This document shows, in pieces, positions 14,306 through 15,258 of a stretch of DNA of 15,258 bases (its first letter is position 1; each line of letters begins with the position of its first letter). The notes under the pieces were generated by a model. It made no database searches and had not been told where the DNA came from. It saw nothing but the letters and a program-made list of their open reading frames with translations. The position numbers and the translations under genes are program-made. The stretch comes from Deltaproteobacteria bacterium (GTDB taxonomy: Bacteria > JAUYMQ01), in assembly GCA_030698575.1 (NCBI GenBank), contig JAUYMQ010000104.1, positions 1 to 15,258 of the forward strand, given 5' to 3'.

Positions 14306-15258
14306 ATGGCAAAGGTGCGCAAGACCGTGCGGAAAGGCACCGGAAGCAGGCCCGTGAAGTCGGCCGGACGATCACTTCGTACGGGGAAGGGCGCGTCGCC
14401 CGCTTCGAGACCGATCGTGGGTGCTGCGGCGGAGTCGCAGGGGGCAACGGGAAAGGACACGCTGACGGTCACCGACAACAGAAACGGCCGCACCTACGAG
14501 CTTCCTATTCTGAAGGGGCAGGAAGGCGAGGCCATCCGCGCCCAGGATCTGCGGCAGATCAAGGTGTCGCCGGACGATTTTGGTTTGCTGAGCTACGATC
14601 CGGCCTTCACGAACACGGCCTCCTGCAAGAGCGCGATTACCTGGATCGACGGTGACAAGGGCATTCTCGAGTACCGCGGCTACCCGATCGAGGTGCTTGC
14701 GGAAAAGTCGACCTACCTCGAGGTCGCCTACCTACTGGTGCACGGCGAACTTCCCACGCGACCCAAGCTCCAGGAGTGGCGACGAAGCATCACGCTCCAC
14801 ACCTTCACCCACGAGAACATCAAGAAGTTCATCAACGGGTTCCTCTACGACGCCCATCCGATGGGAATTCTCGTGACGGCCGTGGCCGCGCTCTCGACCT
14901 TCTACCCCGCCGCGCGGAACATCTTCGACTCCGACAACCGGCGGCTCCAGATCTACAGGCTCATCGGCAAGATGCCCACGCTCGCGGCCGCCGCTTACCG
15001 CCACAGTCTCGGGATGCCCTACGTTTACCCCGACAACGAGCTGTCATACACCGGCAATCTGCTGAGCATGCTCTTCAAGGTCGCGGAGCCGAGGTACAGC
15101 CCGGATCCGGTTCTCGAAAGGGCGCTCGACGTGCTCTTCATTCTTCACGCGGATCACGAGCAGAACTGCAGCACGAACGCGATGCGATCCGTAGGTTCGA
15201 GCAACGTCGACGCCTACTCGTCTGTCGCGGCCGCCACGGCGGCTCTCTACGGTCCGCT
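14306..15258 (+). CDS. gltA: Citrate synthase, C-terminus cut by window edge
   Basis: 317 complete codons to the right edge; the product condenses acetyl-CoA and oxaloacetate in the TCA cycle. The match to the hexameric E. coli GltA type is strong: FTNTASCKSAITWIDGDKGI, YRGYPIEVLA, THENIKKF, HPMGILVTAVAALSTFY, KMPTLAAAAYRHSLG, YVYPDNELSYTGNLLSMLF and FILHADHEQNCSTN, with the catalytic-region His in HADHEQN. The last catalytic His and Asp lie beyond the window. The first 50 residues are an extra low-complexity tail rich in Lys, Arg, Ser, Ala and Gly, before the usual beta strands at TLTVTDNRNGRTYELP (52-67). The ATG at 14306 follows GAGAGGAG by 7 nt. The 110-nt gap upstream holds only a weak promoter candidate (TTGATC at 14234, TAACTT at 14257). 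Confidence 0.95.
   Translation, partial: MAKVRKTVRKGTGSRPVKSAGRSLRTGKGASPASRPIVGAAAESQGATGKDTLTVTDNRNGRTYELPILKGQEGEAIRAQDLRQIKVSPDDFGLLSYDPAFTNTASCKSAITWIDGDKGILEYRGYPIEVLAEKSTYLEVAYLLVHGELPTRPKLQEWRRSITLHTFTHENIKKFINGFLYDAHPMGILVTAVAALSTFYPAARNIFDSDNRRLQIYRLIGKMPTLAAAAYRHSLGMPYVYPDNELSYTGNLLSMLFKVAEPRYSPDPVLERALDVLFILHADHEQNCSTNAMRSVGSSNVDAYSSVAAATAALYGP

Noticed and set aside
1-15258. tRNA, rRNA, CRISPR array, insertion sequence, phage or toxin-antitoxin genes
   Set aside because: I looked for cloverleaf-like segments in the gaps, regularly spaced repeats, transposase motifs and terminal inverted repeats and found none. All intergenic gaps are below 170 nt.

Overview
This window comes from a GC-rich, Gram-negative, probably aerobic bacterium. 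The signs are a HlyD-type periplasmic adaptor, two predicted lipoproteins with clear lipoboxes, a BolA/monothiol-glutaredoxin pair, cytochrome oxidase assembly genes, frequent GTG starts and tightly overlapping reading frames. Long open frames opposite real genes are common, as expected at this GC content. I cannot assign a phylum. A proteobacterial, myxobacterial or related environmental lineage fits, but nothing here is diagnostic. I see no insertion sequence, phage gene, tRNA, rRNA or CRISPR array, so this looks like ordinary chromosome with some unusual gene architectures.

Layout. (1) Positions 1-4136, minus strand: a four-gene ABC efflux operon read as HlyD adaptor, ATPase, ATPase, ABC-2 permease. 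The junctions overlap by 4, 8 and 4 nt, and the permease runs off the left edge. It resembles the E. coli YbhGFSR exporter, but the two halves of YbhF are separate genes. (2) 4304-5182, plus: an epoxide-hydrolase-like alpha/beta hydrolase. (3) 5214-7943, minus: a complete calcium-type P-type ATPase, convergent with the hydrolase. (4) 8109-9323, plus: a three-module protein joining an alkyltransferase-like DNA-binding domain without its reactive cysteine, an Ada-type four-cysteine zinc domain and a 2-oxoglutarate/Fe(II) dioxygenase. This is the most novel-looking item. (5) 9360-10194, plus: a transcription unit with a good sigma70-like promoter, bolA, a CGFS monothiol glutaredoxin and a strong intrinsic terminator, likely for iron-sulfur handling. 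(6) 10295-11131, plus: a crotonase-fold enzyme with a non-standard active site. (7) 11201-14195, plus: a GST-fold protein with an added C-terminal domain, then ctaG, a CusF-Sco fusion lipoprotein and a small CcmH-like membrane lipoprotein with a CxC motif. The last three overlap by ATGA and look like a copper-delivery and thiol-redox cassette for CuA-type cytochrome oxidase. (8) 14306 to the right edge, plus: citrate synthase with an extra basic N-terminal tail of about 50 residues, cut by the window.

The genes fall into independent small operons rather than one large system. The parts that clearly work together are the ABC exporter, BolA with glutaredoxin, and CtaG, Sco and the CcmH-like protein. 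The strongest candidates for something undescribed are the alkylation-repair fusion and the CxC CcmH-like protein beside Sco.
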